From Mycolicibacterium hippocampi (lineage in GTDB: Bacteria > Actinomycetota > Actinomycetes > Mycobacteriales > Mycobacteriaceae): a stretch of 64,000 nt of DNA. The first letter of the stretch is position 1. The number at the start of each line of letters is the position of its first letter. The DNA lies in assembly GCF_010723735.1 (NCBI RefSeq), contig NZ_BLLB01000002.1:2108001-2172000 (forward strand), in the 5' to 3' direction. Shown here piece by piece: positions 1 to 9,468 of this stretch. Under the pieces are notes generated by a model that saw only the letters and a program-made list of their open reading frames with translations, searched no databases and was not told the DNA's origin. A program made the translations under genes and the position numbers.

Positions 1-123
1 GAAGCTCTGCCAACCGGCGGCGTCGGGGTCCTCCGGGTTGAACCGCGCGATCTTCAGCGTCACCATCACCGCGCCGTCCGGAACCGGCGGGGTCTCCTGC
101 TTGTCGATCGTGGGTGCACTCAT
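1..123 (-). CDS. sdhB: Succinate dehydrogenase iron-sulfur subunit, N-terminal fragment
   Basis: Only the first 41 codons lie inside the window; the gene runs off the left edge. The ATG is at 123-121 on the minus strand, one base after the sdhA stop, so it is the last gene of an sdhC-sdhD-sdhA-sdhB operon. The fragment reads MSAPTIDKQETPP and then enters the conserved start of the 2Fe-2S domain (VTLKIARFNPEDPD). No iron-sulfur cysteines are visible yet. The assignment rests on position after sdhA and on the N-terminal match. In this family SdhB carries electrons from the SdhA flavin through three Fe-S clusters to the membrane quinone site. Confidence 0.9.
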   Translation of the reverse strand, partial: MSAPTIDKQETPPVPDGAVMVTLKIARFNPEDPDAAGWQSF

Positions 124-124
124 C

Positions 125-1879
125 TCAGTACTTCCGTTCCATCGGCTCGTACCGTGTCTGGACCACCGGCTTGTAATCCAGCCGCACATCGGAGAGCAGG
201 TCGCTGCCCTCCTTGTAGGCCATCGTGTGGCGCATGTAGTTGGTGTCGTCGCGGTTGGGGTAGTCCTCGCGGGCATGCCCGCCGCGGGACTCCTTGCGGT
301 TCAGCGCCCCGGCCACGGTGACCTCCGCCAGCTCGAGCAGGAAACCCAGTTCGATCGCCTCCAGCAGGTCGCTGTTGTAACGCTTGCCCTTGTCCTGCAC
401 GGTGATTCGCGAGTACCGCTCCTTGAGGGCGTGGATGTCGGTCATGGCCTGCTTGAGGGTTTCCTCGGTGCGGAACACCGCGGCGTTGTTGTCCATCGAC
501 TGCTGCAACGCGCCCCGGATGTCGGCGACGCGTTCGTTGCCGTGTTCGGAGAGGATGTCGCCGACCCAGCCTGTCACCATCGAGGCGGGCTCGGCGGGCA
601 GGTCGACGAAGTCGTGGCCGCGGGCGTAGTTGGCCGCGGCGATCCCCGCGCGCCGGCCGAACACGTTGATGTCGAGAAGCGAGTTGGTGCCCAACCGGTT
701 GGCGCCGTGCACCGACACACACGCGCACTCGCCGGCGGCGTACAGGCCGGGGACCACCGTGGTGTTGTCGGACAGCACCTGGCCGTTGACGGTCGTCGGG
801 ATGCCGCCCATCACGTAGTGACAGGTCGGGTACACCGGGACGAGTTCCTTGACGGGGTCCACGCCCAGATAGGTGCGGGCGAACTCGGTGATGTCGGGCA
901 GCTTCGCCTCGAGCACGTCGGCACCGAGGTGACGCACGTCGATGTAGACGTAGTCCTTGTTGGGGCCGGCGCCGCGGCCCTCGAGCACCTCGAGCACCAT
1001 CGAGCGGGCCACGATGTCGCGGGGCGCCAGGTCGACGATCGTCGGCGCGTAGCGCTCCATGAAGCGCTCACCCTCGCCGTTGAGCAGCCGGCCGCCCTCG
1101 CCGCGCACCGCCTCGGAGATCAGGATGCCCAGGCCGGCCAGACCTGTCGGATGGAACTGGTGGAACTCCATGTCCTCCAACGGAAGTCCCTTGCGGAAGA
1201 CGATGCCCAGGCCGTCGCCGGTGAGGGTGTGGGCGTTGGAGGTGGTCTTGTACATCCGGCCGGAACCGCCGGTGGCGAACACGATCGATTTGGCGTGGAA
1301 GACGTGGATGTCACCGGTGGCCAGTTCGTAGGCGATGACGCCGGTGGCCACCGGGCCGGACTGGGTCTCGGTCAGCGTGATGTCGAGCGCATAGAACTCG
1401 TTGAAGAACTCGACGTTGTGCTTGACGCAGTTCTGGTACAGCGTCTGCAGGATCATGTGGCCGGTGCGGTCGGCGGCGTAGCAGGCGCGACGCACCGGGG
1501 CCTTGCCGTGATCGCGGGTGTGCCCACCGAACCGGCGCTGGTCGATGCGGCCCTCGGGGGTGCGGTTGAACGGCATCCCCATCTTCTCCAGGTCGAGCAC
1601 CGCGTCGATGGCCTCCTTGGCCATGATCTCCACGGCGTCCTGGTCGGCCAGGTAGTCACCACCCTTGACGGTGTCGAAGGTGTGCCATTCCCAGTTGTCT
1701 TCCTCGACGTTGGCCAGCGCCGCGCACATGCCTCCCTGGGCCGCGCCGGTGTGGCTGCGGGTCGGGTAGAGCTTGGTCAGCACCGCGGTGCGGACCCGGG
1801 GACCGGCCTCGACGGCGGCACGCATCCCGGCGCCGCCCGCGCCGACGATGACGACGTCGTAGCGATGTTCAACAATCAT
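125..1879 (-). CDS. sdhA: Succinate dehydrogenase flavoprotein subunit
   Basis: This 584-residue protein is the FAD-containing catalytic subunit of complex II, which oxidises succinate to fumarate at the inner face of the membrane. The FAD-binding motif VVIVGAGGAGMR lies at residues 9-20. The SHTGAAQGG motif carries the histidine (H43) that covalently binds FAD in this family. The substrate-site motif HQFHPTG and the RGEGG loop follow, and the C-terminal flavoprotein helical domain is complete. The start ATG lies 13 nt after the sdhD stop, and sdhB begins one base after the sdhA stop, so translation is probably coupled. Length is normal for the family. Orthologue of Rv3318 by synteny. Confidence 0.97.
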   Translation of the reverse strand: MIVEHRYDVVIVGAGGAGMRAAVEAGPRVRTAVLTKLYPTRSHTGAAQGGMCAALANVEEDNWEWHTFDTVKGGDYLADQDAVEIMAKEAIDAVLDLEKMGMPFNRTPEGRIDQRRFGGHTRDHGKAPVRRACYAADRTGHMILQTLYQNCVKHNVEFFNEFYALDITLTETQSGPVATGVIAYELATGDIHVFHAKSIVFATGGSGRMYKTTSNAHTLTGDGLGIVFRKGLPLEDMEFHQFHPTGLAGLGILISEAVRGEGGRLLNGEGERFMERYAPTIVDLAPRDIVARSMVLEVLEGRGAGPNKDYVYIDVRHLGADVLEAKLPDITEFARTYLGVDPVKELVPVYPTCHYVMGGIPTTVNGQVLSDNTTVVPGLYAAGECACVSVHGANRLGTNSLLDINVFGRRAGIAAANYARGHDFVDLPAEPASMVTGWVGDILSEHGNERVADIRGALQQSMDNNAAVFRTEETLKQAMTDIHALKERYSRITVQDKGKRYNSDLLEAIELGFLLELAEVTVAGALNRKESRGGHAREDYPNRDDTNYMRHTMAYKEGSDLLSDVRLDYKPVVQTRYEPMERKY

Positions 1880-1892
1880 GTCCAGCTCCCGG

Positions 1893-2393
1893 TCAGGCGA
1901 TCGTGGCGTCGAAGGTCAGCAGCACATAGGTGCCCAGCACCAGCGTGAACACCATCGACAGCGCCAGTAGGGCGTTGAGCCAGAACTTCGTGGAGTCCTT
2001 GCGGCTGTAGTCGGCGATGATGGTGCGCATTCCGTTGCCGCCGTGCAGTTGTGCCAGCCACAGCAGCAACAGGTCGTAGGTCTGCCAGAACGGCGAGGAC
2101 CAGCGCTGCGCGACGTAGTTGAAGTCGATGCGGTACACACCGCCGTCCCACATCAGCATGATGAACAGGTGGCCGAGGGCCAGGAAGACCAGCACGACAC
2201 CCGAGAACCGCATGAACAGCCAGGTGTACTTCTCGAAGTTGGGCATCCCGCTGCCGCGCCGCGCCGACCGCGGATTGTCCAGCCCGGGGGGCCGGTCGTA
2301 GCTGCGCTGCATCACCGGCGCGGGGCCGCCGCGGTCGCTGATGTGGTCATACGGGTTCTCGCCCCGGCCCCGGGAATGCTCGGTGGTGCTCAC
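1893..2393 (-). CDS. sdhD: Succinate dehydrogenase membrane anchor subunit SdhD
   Basis: This 166-residue protein is the smaller membrane anchor of complex II. A longer reading frame runs upstream, but the best start is the GTG at 2393-2391, which overlaps the sdhC stop as GTGA. The first 50 or so residues are hydrophilic (VSTTEHSRGRGENPYDH...). Three hydrophobic helices follow: WLFMRFSGVVLVFLALGHLF, a central segment around YDLLLLWLAQLHGG, and the C-terminal LLALSMVFTLVLGTYVLL. The GHLFIML and LAQLHGGNG segments hold histidines of the kind that ligate haem or shape the quinone site. Orthologue of Rv3317. Confidence 0.92.
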   Translation of the reverse strand: MSTTEHSRGRGENPYDHISDRGGPAPVMQRSYDRPPGLDNPRSARRGSGMPNFEKYTWLFMRFSGVVLVFLALGHLFIMLMWDGGVYRIDFNYVAQRWSSPFWQTYDLLLLWLAQLHGGNGMRTIIADYSRKDSTKFWLNALLALSMVFTLVLGTYVLLTFDATIA

Positions 2394-2827
2394 AGGAACC
2401 GCTCCGCCATGTGCATGCCGATGACCCCGAGTGAGGCGATGAAGACGGCGATCCAGACGCCTGCGACCACCCACAGCATCTGCCGCTGGTACTTGGGTCC
2501 TTGTTGCCAGAAGTCGACAAGGATGATGCGCACCCCGTTCAGCGCGTGGTAGAGGACCGCGGCGACCAGGCCGATCTCCATCAGCCCGATCAGAGGGGTC
2601 TTGTAGGTCTCGATGATCTGGTTGTAGGCCTCCGGGCTGACCCGCACCAGCGCGGTGTCGAGCACGTGGACGAACAGGAAGAAGAAGATCGTTGCGCCGG
2701 TGATGCGGTGGAGCACCCATGACCACATCCCCGGATCGCCGCGGTAGAGGGTCCATCTCCGCGATTGGGTACGCGGAGCGGGTACTTCCTCGCTACCGGG
2801 TGTCAGACTCGGTGTCTGAGTGCTCAT
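2390..2827 (-). CDS. sdhC: Succinate dehydrogenase cytochrome b556 subunit SdhC
   Basis: This 145-residue membrane subunit anchors complex II and helps form the quinone and haem b sites. I chose the ATG at 2827 because a GGAGG Shine-Dalgarno lies about 6 nt upstream; the 52 extra in-frame codons upstream look non-coding. The quinone-site signature SWVLHRITGATIF lies near residue 40, a second helix begins IGLMEIGLVAAVLYHALNGVR (its histidine is the likely haem ligand), and the third helix is near the C-terminus. It is the first gene of the sdhCDAB operon and is divergent from cdd across about 240 bp, where the operon promoter must lie. Confidence 0.93.
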   Translation of the reverse strand: MSTQTPSLTPGSEEVPAPRTQSRRWTLYRGDPGMWSWVLHRITGATIFFFLFVHVLDTALVRVSPEAYNQIIETYKTPLIGLMEIGLVAAVLYHALNGVRIILVDFWQQGPKYQRQMLWVVAGVWIAVFIASLGVIGMHMAERFL

Positions 2828-2986
2828 CTGGCCTCCAACGCCATCGGTGGACGCTCGGGGCGGTGGTCCAGTGGCTCCGACAGGCGTGGCCCGGACCGCT
2901 GCCCCTAACCTCGGGGCGACTCTAAACCCAGTTCTACTGCTAATCGAACTACCGTGGAGCCGATCAGGGCGCTCAATTGGCAAAGT

Positions 2987-2998
2987 TAGGTGTACCTA
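2987..2998. promoter_or_regulatory. Short inverted repeat between sdhC and cdd
   Basis: TAGGTGTACCTA (5-bp perfect arms, 2-bp spacer) sits in the AT-richer middle of the 237-bp divergent intergenic region. It could be a half of an operator or part of a promoter. It does not match the spacing of a mycobacterial IdeR box. The rest of this region (2828-3064) shows no ORF; it must hold promoters for both operons, but I cannot assign -10/-35 boxes with confidence. Confidence 0.3.
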
Positions 2999-3064
2999 TC
3001 CAGAAAGCGCGGTCGACGGGCGAGGTTTCGGAATGCATTCAGAAATTGATTCAGGGGGAGTGCG

Positions 3065-3469
3065 GTGACCGTGTCTGTTGACTGGAAGACGTTGCGGGAC
3101 AAGGCGATCAATGCAGCCTCGGGCGCGTACGCGCCGTATTCGGGCTTTCCGGTTGGGGCCGCGGCACTGGTGGACGATGACCGAATGGTGACCGGCTGCA
3201 ATGTGGAGAATGTCTCATATGGCCTAGGTCTCTGTGCCGAGTGTTCTGTGGTCTGCGCCCTGTATTCCAGCGGGGGTGGCCGGCTGGTCGCGCTGTCGTG
3301 TGTCGACGGTGCGGGCAACACGTTGATGCCCTGCGGGCGATGCCGGCAGGTGCTCCTCGAGCACGGCGGACCCGACATGCTCATCGACCATCCTCATGGG
3401 CCGCGAAAACTGTCCGAACTGCTGCCCGACGCCTTCGGCCCGGACGACCTGGCCCGGGTGGTGCGGTGA
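3065..3469 (+). CDS. cdd: Cytidine deaminase
   Basis: This 134-residue enzyme hydrolytically deaminates cytidine and deoxycytidine to uridine and deoxyuridine in pyrimidine salvage. The zinc-site motifs are intact: CAE at residues 57-59 and PCGRC, with C90 and C93 completing the three zinc cysteines. Glu59 is the proton shuttle in this family. The N-terminal AYAPYSGFPVGAAAL block is also typical. The start is GTG at 3065; a second GTG at 3071 is possible. The stop overlaps the deoA start (GTGA), giving a cdd-deoA-add salvage operon as in Rv3315c-Rv3313c. Confidence 0.96.
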   Translation: MTVSVDWKTLRDKAINAASGAYAPYSGFPVGAAALVDDDRMVTGCNVENVSYGLGLCAECSVVCALYSSGGGRLVALSCVDGAGNTLMPCGRCRQVLLEHGGPDMLIDHPHGPRKLSELLPDAFGPDDLARVVR

Positions 3470-4770
3470 CGTCCTTCGATGCGCCCACTGTGATCCGGAC
3501 CAAGCGTGACGGCGGGGTGCTGTCCGACGACGCCATCGACTGGGTGATCGACGCCTACACCTACGACAGGGTCGCCGACGCTCAGATGTCGGCGCTGTTG
3601 ATGGCGATCTTCCTACGGGGTATGACGACCGCGGAGATCGCCCGGTGGACGGCCGCGATGGTCGCTTCGGGGGACAAGCTGGACTTCTCGGATCTTCGTC
3701 GCGGCGGCAGACCGCTGGCGTTGGTGGACAAGCACTCCACCGGCGGCGTCGGCGACAAGATCACGATCCCGTTGGTGCCCGTCATCATGGCCTGCGGCGG
3801 GGCGGTGCCTCAGGCGGCAGGGCGCGGACTGGGCCACACCGGCGGCACCCTGGACAAGCTCGAGGCCATCCCCGGCTTCACCGCCGAGATCACCAAAGCC
3901 CAGATCCGCCAACAACTCTGCGACCTGGGCGCGGCGATCTTCGCCGCCGGCGAGCTGGCCCCCGCCGACCGCAAGATCTACGCGCTGCGGGACGTCACCG
4001 GCACCACCGAATCGTTGCCGCTGATCGCCAGCTCGGTGATGAGCAAGAAGATCGCCGAGGGCACCCGCGCGCTGGTTCTGGACTGCAAAGTGGGCTCCGG
4101 GGCGTTCCTGGCCACCGAGGCCGAGTCGCGTGAGCTGGCCCGCACGATGGTCGATCTGGGTACCGAACACGGGCTGCTCACCCGGGCGTTGCTCACCGAC
4201 ATGAACACCCCGCTCGGCCGAACCGTCGGCAACGCCGTCGAGGTCGTCGAATCGCTGGAGGTGCTCTCCGGCGGCGGGCCCGACGACGTCGTCGAGCTGA
4301 CGCTCGCGCTGGCCCGCGAGATGCTCGACGCCGCGGGGGTCGACGGGGTCGACCCGGCGCAGACGTTGCAGGACGGGTCCGCGATGGACCGGTTCCGGGC
4401 GCTCGTCGCCGCCCAGGGCGGTGACGCCGGCACGTTGTCGGCCGAGGCGTTACCCACCGGTGCGCACAGCGAGACCGTCACGGCGACCCGGGGTGGCACG
4501 ATGGGTGATATCGACGCGATGGCTGTGGGGCTGGCGGTGTGGCGGCTCGGAGCGGGCCGCTCCGAGCCGGGAGCCCGGGTGCAGTCCGGCGCCGGGATGC
4601 GCGTGCACCGCAGGCCCGGTGAACCCGTCGCCGCGGGCGAACCGCTGTTCACCCTCTACACCGACACCCCGCAGCGGTTCCCGGCGGCGCTGGCCGAACT
4701 CGACGGCGCATGGAGCGTCGATGACGAACCGCCGGCCACTCGGCCGCTGATCATCGACCGCATCACGTGA
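3466..4770 (+). CDS. deoA: Thymidine phosphorylase
   Basis: This 434-residue enzyme cleaves thymidine and deoxyuridine with phosphate to free base plus deoxyribose-1-phosphate. An open frame extends upstream inside cdd, but the GTG at 3466 overlapping the cdd stop (GTGA) gives the right N-terminus ([17 protein letters not shown]). The glycine-rich phosphate-binding region [11 protein letters not shown] is near residue 90, and [19 protein letters not shown] follows. Residues 200-340 form the alpha/beta domain, and the C-terminal domain carries [15 protein letters not shown]. It sits between cdd and add, so deaminated pyrimidine nucleosides pass straight to phosphorolysis. Confidence 0.96.
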   Translation: MTSFDAPTVIRTKRDGGVLSDDAIDWVIDAYTYDRVADAQMSALLMAIFLRGMTTAEIARWTAAMVASGDKLDFSDLRRGGRPLALVDKHSTGGVGDKITIPLVPVIMACGGAVPQAAGRGLGHTGGTLDKLEAIPGFTAEITKAQIRQQLCDLGAAIFAAGELAPADRKIYALRDVTGTTESLPLIASSVMSKKIAEGTRALVLDCKVGSGAFLATEAESRELARTMVDLGTEHGLLTRALLTDMNTPLGRTVGNAVEVVESLEVLSGGGPDDVVELTLALAREMLDAAGVDGVDPAQTLQDGSAMDRFRALVAAQGGDAGTLSAEALPTGAHSETVTATRGGTMGDIDAMAVGLAVWRLGAGRSEPGARVQSGAGMRVHRRPGEPVAAGEPLFTLYTDTPQRFPAALAELDGAWSVDDEPPATRPLIIDRIT

Positions 4771-4780
4771 GGAGCAGCTC

Positions 4781-5869
4781 ATGACGACACCGCTGATGCT
4801 GGACACCATCCGGAAGGCACCGAAGGCGCTGCTGCACGACCACCTCGACGGAGGGCTGCGGCCGGCGACCGTGCTGGAGCTGGCCGAGGAACACGGGTAC
4901 GACGCGCTGCCGGCCACCGACGCGGATGCGCTCGCGACGTTCTTCCGCACCGCCGCGCACAGCGGATCGCTGGTGCGCTACCTGGAGCCGTTCGCGCACA
5001 CCGTCGGCGTCATGCAGACCCCCGACGCGCTGCACCGGGTCGCCTACGAATGCGTGGAGGACCTGGTCGCCGACAACGTCGTCTACGCCGAGATCCGGTT
5101 CGCACCGGAGCTGCACATCGACGGCGGACTGTCCCTGGACGCCGTCGTCGACGCCGTGCTCTCCGGCTTCGCCGACGGGGAGAAGGCCGCCGCGGCCGAC
5201 GGCCACCCGATCGTGGTGCGCTGCCTGGTCACCGCGATGCGGCACGCCGCCCGGTCGCGTGAGATCGCTGAGCTGGCGGTCCGGTTCCGGGACAAGGGCG
5301 TGGTCGGCTTCGACATCGCCGGGGCCGAGGCGGGCTACCCGCCGACCCGGCACCTGGACGCCTTCGAGTACATGCGCGGCAACAATGCCCGCTTCACCAT
5401 CCACGCCGGCGAGGCGTTCGGCCTGCCCTCCATCCACGAGGCGATCGCGTTCTGCGGGGCCGACCGGCTCGGTCACGGGGTGCGCATCGTCGACGACATC
5501 GAGCTCGGCGCCGACGGCTCGGCACGGCTGGGCCGGCTGGCGTCGCTGCTGCGGGACAAACGGATCCCGTTCGAGATGTGTCCGAGTTCCAACGTGCAGA
5601 CCGGCGCGGTGGGCAGCATCGCCGAGCACCCGTTCGACCTGCTGGCCCGGCTGCGTTTCCGGGTCACCGTCAACACCGACAACCGGTTGATGAGCGACAC
5701 CTCGATGAGCCTGGAGATGCTGCGCCTGGTGGAGGCGTTCGGCTACGGGTGGAGCGACCTGGAGCGGTTCACGATCAACGCGATGAAATCGGCGTTCATC
5801 GCCTTCGACGAGCGGCTGGCGATCATCGACGAGGTGATCAAGCCGCGCTACGCCGTCCTGATCGGCTGA
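4781..5869 (+). CDS. add: Adenosine deaminase
   Basis: This 362-residue TIM-barrel enzyme deaminates adenosine and deoxyadenosine to inosine. Zinc and catalytic signatures are all present: HDHLDGG (residues 19-25) with the HxH pair, HAGE, RLGHG, and a C-terminal NTDN with the metal-binding aspartate. The ATG at 4781 has a GGAGC Shine-Dalgarno 7 nt upstream, just after the deoA stop, so it is the third gene of the operon. Length is normal. It converges on the 6027-7277 gene, with a tandem palindromic repeat between the two stops. Confidence 0.95.
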   Translation: MTTPLMLDTIRKAPKALLHDHLDGGLRPATVLELAEEHGYDALPATDADALATFFRTAAHSGSLVRYLEPFAHTVGVMQTPDALHRVAYECVEDLVADNVVYAEIRFAPELHIDGGLSLDAVVDAVLSGFADGEKAAAADGHPIVVRCLVTAMRHAARSREIAELAVRFRDKGVVGFDIAGAEAGYPPTRHLDAFEYMRGNNARFTIHAGEAFGLPSIHEAIAFCGADRLGHGVRIVDDIELGADGSARLGRLASLLRDKRIPFEMCPSSNVQTGAVGSIAEHPFDLLARLRFRVTVNTDNRLMSDTSMSLEMLRLVEAFGYGWSDLERFTINAMKSAFIAFDERLAIIDEVIKPRYAVLIG

Positions 5870-5884
5870 CGCGTCTCTTCGCTG

Positions 5885-6012
5885 CGCGAGCGCGCATGTC
5901 TGCACGCCGCCGCGCCGCAAACCCTGGCATTTCGCGCACGCTCGTCACCGGCGAGCGCGACGTTCTGCACGCAACACGCCGCCCAATAGCGCACAGACAC
6001 GCGCGCTCGCGG
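5885..6012. repeat. Family A palindromic repeat, tandem double copy
   Basis: Two palindromes lie head to tail (about 5885-5943 and 5951-6012). The first opens GCGAGCGCGCATGTCTGCAC and closes GCGCACGCTCG, with CCTGGCATTT in its second half. The second opens GCGAGCGCGACGTTCTGCAC and closes CACGCGCGCTCGC. The same outer arm and CCTGGCATTT core occur in the repeats flanking the DUF559 gene at 34 kb. The copy fills the whole space between the convergent stops of add and the next gene, where it could also act as a bidirectional terminator. Confidence 0.8.
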
Positions 6013-6026
6013 GGCAAAAGGGGGGC

Positions 6027-7277
6027 CTACTCCTCCCGCAGCCGGGACTCGACGAACGTCTCCAGCGACTCCCACTGGGCGACCGCGTCGGCGTATGGCG
6101 GGCTCGGCCGGGCGACCGACTGAGGGTCCAGCGCGTAGGCGATCACCCGACCCAGCGGCGCGTCGGGCGCGAGCTTGGCGTCGACGCCGGTGTCCTCGGC
6201 GTAGTCGCCGATGTCGCGCAGCAGTTCCACCGCCAGCGCGAGCTGGTCGCGGTCCAGGCTGTCGGGGCCCTCGGCCAGCTCCTCGACGATGTCGGTCAGC
6301 ACGTAGACGTTGTCGTCGGTGACCTCGACGCTCAGCGAGCCATCGGTGGCCGCCGTGCGGATGTCGTCGTAGGTGGCCAGATCGGACAGGTCGTGGTCGT
6401 GTTCGTCGGCCAGGTAGCGCGCCAGCGCGCGCTCCGATCCGAACACGCTGATGCGCCCGTTGCGGCCCAGGAAGATCGGCCGGTCGTCGAGGTAGCAGCG
6501 CAACGTGAACGACGTGCCGCTGCGGGTCATGATCCGCACCGGGTCGATGCCGACGCGCTGCCAGAAGTCCTCGTCACCGCCGAGAACCTTGGTCTCGGCC
6601 GCGGCGGTCAGCTCGTCGGACTCCTCCTCGGTGTCGACGACGTCGTCGATGACGACGTCGTCCTCGTCGGGTTCCGGTGCCGGCTCGTCGAGCTCGGCCT
6701 GGGCCTTCTCCGCGGCTGTCTTGTCGACGTCGGGGGTGGTGATGATCTCGTCGATCGCGTCGACCACCTTGTCCCAGCCGCGCGCGATGATCTTCGCGAT
6801 CTCGGACCAGCGCTTGCGTCCGGCCCGCCCGGCGAACGCCTCCGCCCCGCCGCCGACGGTGCCGAGCACCGGGTTGCCGTTGAAGAACTTGGTGACCGAC
6901 GGCAGCTCGCAGACCGTCCCGATGGACGACACCACGGCCAGTGCCTGGTGCACTTCGGCGACGATGTCGTCGGTGGGCTTGTCGGCGAGCAGTTCCTCGA
7001 GGCCGGCGAGGTCGTGTGTGTGGCTCTCGGTCGGGTCCAGCTTGTGGGCGTTGGCCTCGGTCAGCTTCTGCCACGCCGGGTGATCGACGATGTCGTTGTC
7101 GGTGTTGGTCCGCACGAAGGCGACCAGGTCGGCGACCGAGTCGAACACGTACAGGTCCTCGTCCTTGCCGAGAAAGGCTTCCCAATCGTCACCATCGGCG
7201 CGCCACCGCGGCGCCCACAACGTGTACACGTCGCCCTTGGTCAGCCTGAGCCTGATCGGCACGATGTCAGCAGCCAT
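6027..7277 (-). CDS. Conserved mycobacterial protein, Rv3311-like
   Basis: A 416-residue protein of unknown function. The start is the ATG at 7277 (MAADIVPIRLRLTKGD); six extra codons upstream are unlikely. It has no signal peptide or membrane helix. The N-terminal half (to about residue 190) and C-terminal half (from about 235) look globular and are joined by a strongly acidic linker rich in Glu, Asp and Pro. By length, acidic composition and position next to the salvage operon it matches Rv3311, itself uncharacterised. It is transcribed toward add. I cannot assign a biochemical role. Confidence 0.8.
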   Translation of the reverse strand: MAADIVPIRLRLTKGDVYTLWAPRWRADGDDWEAFLGKDEDLYVFDSVADLVAFVRTNTDNDIVDHPAWQKLTEANAHKLDPTESHTHDLAGLEELLADKPTDDIVAEVHQALAVVSSIGTVCELPSVTKFFNGNPVLGTVGGGAEAFAGRAGRKRWSEIAKIIARGWDKVVDAIDEIITTPDVDKTAAEKAQAELDEPAPEPDEDDVVIDDVVDTEEESDELTAAAETKVLGGDEDFWQRVGIDPVRIMTRSGTSFTLRCYLDDRPIFLGRNGRISVFGSERALARYLADEHDHDLSDLATYDDIRTAATDGSLSVEVTDDNVYVLTDIVEELAEGPDSLDRDQLALAVELLRDIGDYAEDTGVDAKLAPDAPLGRVIAYALDPQSVARPSPPYADAVAQWESLETFVESRLREE

Positions 7278-7401
7278 GCGGCACAGCCTAACCATCGGAC
7301 CCGCGGGCCAGTCCGGCTGCTCTACCAGTGGAACGATCCCCGCCGCTCCGGCTATACGTGATTCCCCTGAATCCGGCCGTAGGCGTGCCTAGGCTGGGTG
7401 C

Positions 7402-9240
7402 GTGGAGAGGCTGCGCGCGGCCGACAAGGCCGCCGACCTCGGCAAGATCGACAATCCGGCGCCGTCGGTGGCCCGATTGTTCCTCGACCGCGTCGCCGCC
7501 ACCCCGCGTAGTGAGGCGTTCCGTTTTCCCACCGACGGCAGCTGGACGAGGGTCACCTGGCAGCAGGTGGGGGACCGCGTTGATCTCATCGCCGCGGGGT
7601 TGATCGCGCTCGGCATCGCCCCCGAGGACCGGGTCGCACTGGCCTCGTCGACGCGCTACGAGTGGGTGCTGGTCGACTTCTCGGTGTTGTGTGCGGGCGC
7701 CGCGACCACCACCTTGTATCCGACGACCCACGCCCGTGACGTCGCGTTCATCGTCGCCAACTCCGGAAGCCGCGTCGTCGTCGCCGAGGACCAGACGCAG
7801 GTCGACAAGCTGCTCGAGCACCGCGAGGAATTGCCCGACGTGGAGAAGGTGGTGATCGTCGACGGCGAAGGCGACGGCGAGTTCGTGATCACGCTGGCCG
7901 ACCTCGAGGCTCTCGGCGCGCAACTGCTGGCCGACTCTCCCGACGTCATCGACCAGCGCGTCGCGGCCATCGGGACCGACCAACTGGCCAGCATCATCTA
8001 CACCTCGGGAACCACCGGGCGCCCCAAAGGGGTGCGGCTTCCGCACAGTGCATGGACCTATACCGCCGCCGCCATCGACGCACTGGGCATCCTGCGCGCC
8101 GACGACCTGAACTTTCTGTGGCTCCCGCTGGCCCACGCGTTCGGCAAGGTGATGCTCGCATTGCCGTTGACGATCGGCTTCCCGACCGCGATCGACGGTC
8201 GGGTGGACAGGATCGTCGACAATCTCGCGGCCGTGCATCCGACGTTCATGGCGGCCGCCCCGAGAATCTTCGAGAAGGCGCACGCCCGGATTCAGGGCAT
8301 GATTGCCGACGAAGGCGGGATCAAGAAGCGCATCTTCGACTGGGCGATCGGCGTCGGGATCCAGGCCTCCGAGGCCAGGGAGGCCGGGAAACGACTGTCG
8401 CCGCTGCTGTCGGTGCAGCACGCGCTCGCCGACCGGTTGGTGTTCGCGACGATCCGGGGACGCTTCGGTGGCCGGCTCCGGTTCTTCGTCTCCGCGGCCG
8501 CGCCGCTCAACCACAATCTCGCGCGATGGTTCGACGCCGTCGGCATCATCGTGCTCGAGGGCTACGGTCTCACCGAGACGGCAGCAGCCTCATTCATCAA
8601 CCGTCCCAACGCCTACCGCTTCGGAACTGTCGGGCTGCCCTTCCCCGGCACCGAGGTCGAGATCGCCGCCGACGGCGAGATCCTGCTACGGAGCCCGGGT
8701 GTGATGACCGGCTACCACGACCTGCCCGAGGCCACCGCCGAAGCGCTCGATGCGGCCGGATGGTTCCACACCGGCGACATCGGCACCATCGACGACGAGG
8801 GGTTCCTGCGCATCACGGACCGAAAGAAGGATCTGTTCAAGACCTCGCAGGGCAAGTACGTCGCACCGTCGGCGATCGCGGCGGCATTCAAGGCCATCTG
8901 CCCGTACCTGAGCGAGATGATCGTCTACGGCGAGGAGCGCCCCTACTGCGTGGCGCTGGTGAGCCTGGACAGCGAGGCCATCACCGACTGGGCCGCCAAG
9001 AACGGCCTGGAGAACCTGTCCTTCACCGAGATCGCACAGCACAACTCGACGCGCGAGTTGATCGGCGGTTACATCGACACGCTCAACAGCCAACTCAACC
9101 GCTGGGAGCAGGTCAAGAGGTTCGCGATCCTCGACCGTGAATTATCCATCGAGGCAGGCGATCTCACTCCGAGCCTGAAGGCCAAGCGCAACGTCATCGT
9201 GAAGAACTTCGCCGACACCCTCGCGGGTCTCTACGACTGA
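7402..9240 (+). CDS. Long-chain fatty-acid-CoA ligase (FadD family)
   Basis: A 612-residue AMP-forming acyl-CoA synthetase of the eukaryote-like ACSL/FadD15 type, which activates fatty acids through an acyl-adenylate. The ATP-binding P-loop YTSGTTGRPKG is near residue 203. The YGLTETAAAS motif and TGDIGTIDDEGFLRITDR with the following DLFKTSQGKYVAPS hinge are all present, so the active site looks complete. The start is GTG at 7402, about 120 bp from the divergent start of the 6027-7277 gene. The FadD number is not certain; similarity to FadD15 is my best recollection. It is followed by two small minus-strand genes. Confidence 0.93.
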   Translation: MERLRAADKAADLGKIDNPAPSVARLFLDRVAATPRSEAFRFPTDGSWTRVTWQQVGDRVDLIAAGLIALGIAPEDRVALASSTRYEWVLVDFSVLCAGAATTTLYPTTHARDVAFIVANSGSRVVVAEDQTQVDKLLEHREELPDVEKVVIVDGEGDGEFVITLADLEALGAQLLADSPDVIDQRVAAIGTDQLASIIYTSGTTGRPKGVRLPHSAWTYTAAAIDALGILRADDLNFLWLPLAHAFGKVMLALPLTIGFPTAIDGRVDRIVDNLAAVHPTFMAAAPRIFEKAHARIQGMIADEGGIKKRIFDWAIGVGIQASEAREAGKRLSPLLSVQHALADRLVFATIRGRFGGRLRFFVSAAAPLNHNLARWFDAVGIIVLEGYGLTETAAASFINRPNAYRFGTVGLPFPGTEVEIAADGEILLRSPGVMTGYHDLPEATAEALDAAGWFHTGDIGTIDDEGFLRITDRKKDLFKTSQGKYVAPSAIAAAFKAICPYLSEMIVYGEERPYCVALVSLDSEAITDWAAKNGLENLSFTEIAQHNSTRELIGGYIDTLNSQLNRWEQVKRFAILDRELSIEAGDLTPSLKAKRNVIVKNFADTLAGLYD

Positions 9241-9243
9241 GCG

Positions 9244-9429
9244 TCAGTCCCGCGAGATCGGAGGCTGCGGCGGCTTGCCGGGCTCGGCGGCCACCAGCAG
9301 CGCGTACGCCTGTGCCAGGTGAAGAATCCCGTCTGTCGACCCGCTCTTCGGCGCGGCACTGGTGATCGCCTTCAACAGAGCCTCGGCGGCCTCGTCGGCC
9401 AGCGCAGCCAGTTCGTTGCGGTCAGCCAT
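9244..9429 (-). CDS. Small helical protein of unknown function
   Basis: A 61-residue acidic, alanine-rich protein (MADRNELAALADEAAEALLKA...) ending PQPPISRD. It starts at the ATG at 9429 with a good AAGGACACC Shine-Dalgarno region upstream. It lies 3 bp from the convergent stop of the fadD gene and 39 bp after the next minus-strand gene, so the two small genes are probably co-transcribed. No signal peptide or known domain is recognised. Confidence 0.65.
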   Translation of the reverse strand: MADRNELAALADEAAEALLKAITSAAPKSGSTDGILHLAQAYALLVAAEPGKPPQPPISRD

Positions 9430-9468
9430 GTCAAGGTGTCCTTTCGGTGCAACGACAACGTGGTGCGC

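Noticed and set aside
38..1948. Plus-strand open frame opposite sdhA
   Set aside because: sdhA is unmistakable on the minus strand; the plus frame has no recognisable motif.
2986..2999. Possible IdeR box between sdhC and cdd
   Set aside because: The TAGGT/ACCTA arms are separated by 2 bp rather than the spacing of the 19-bp iron box.
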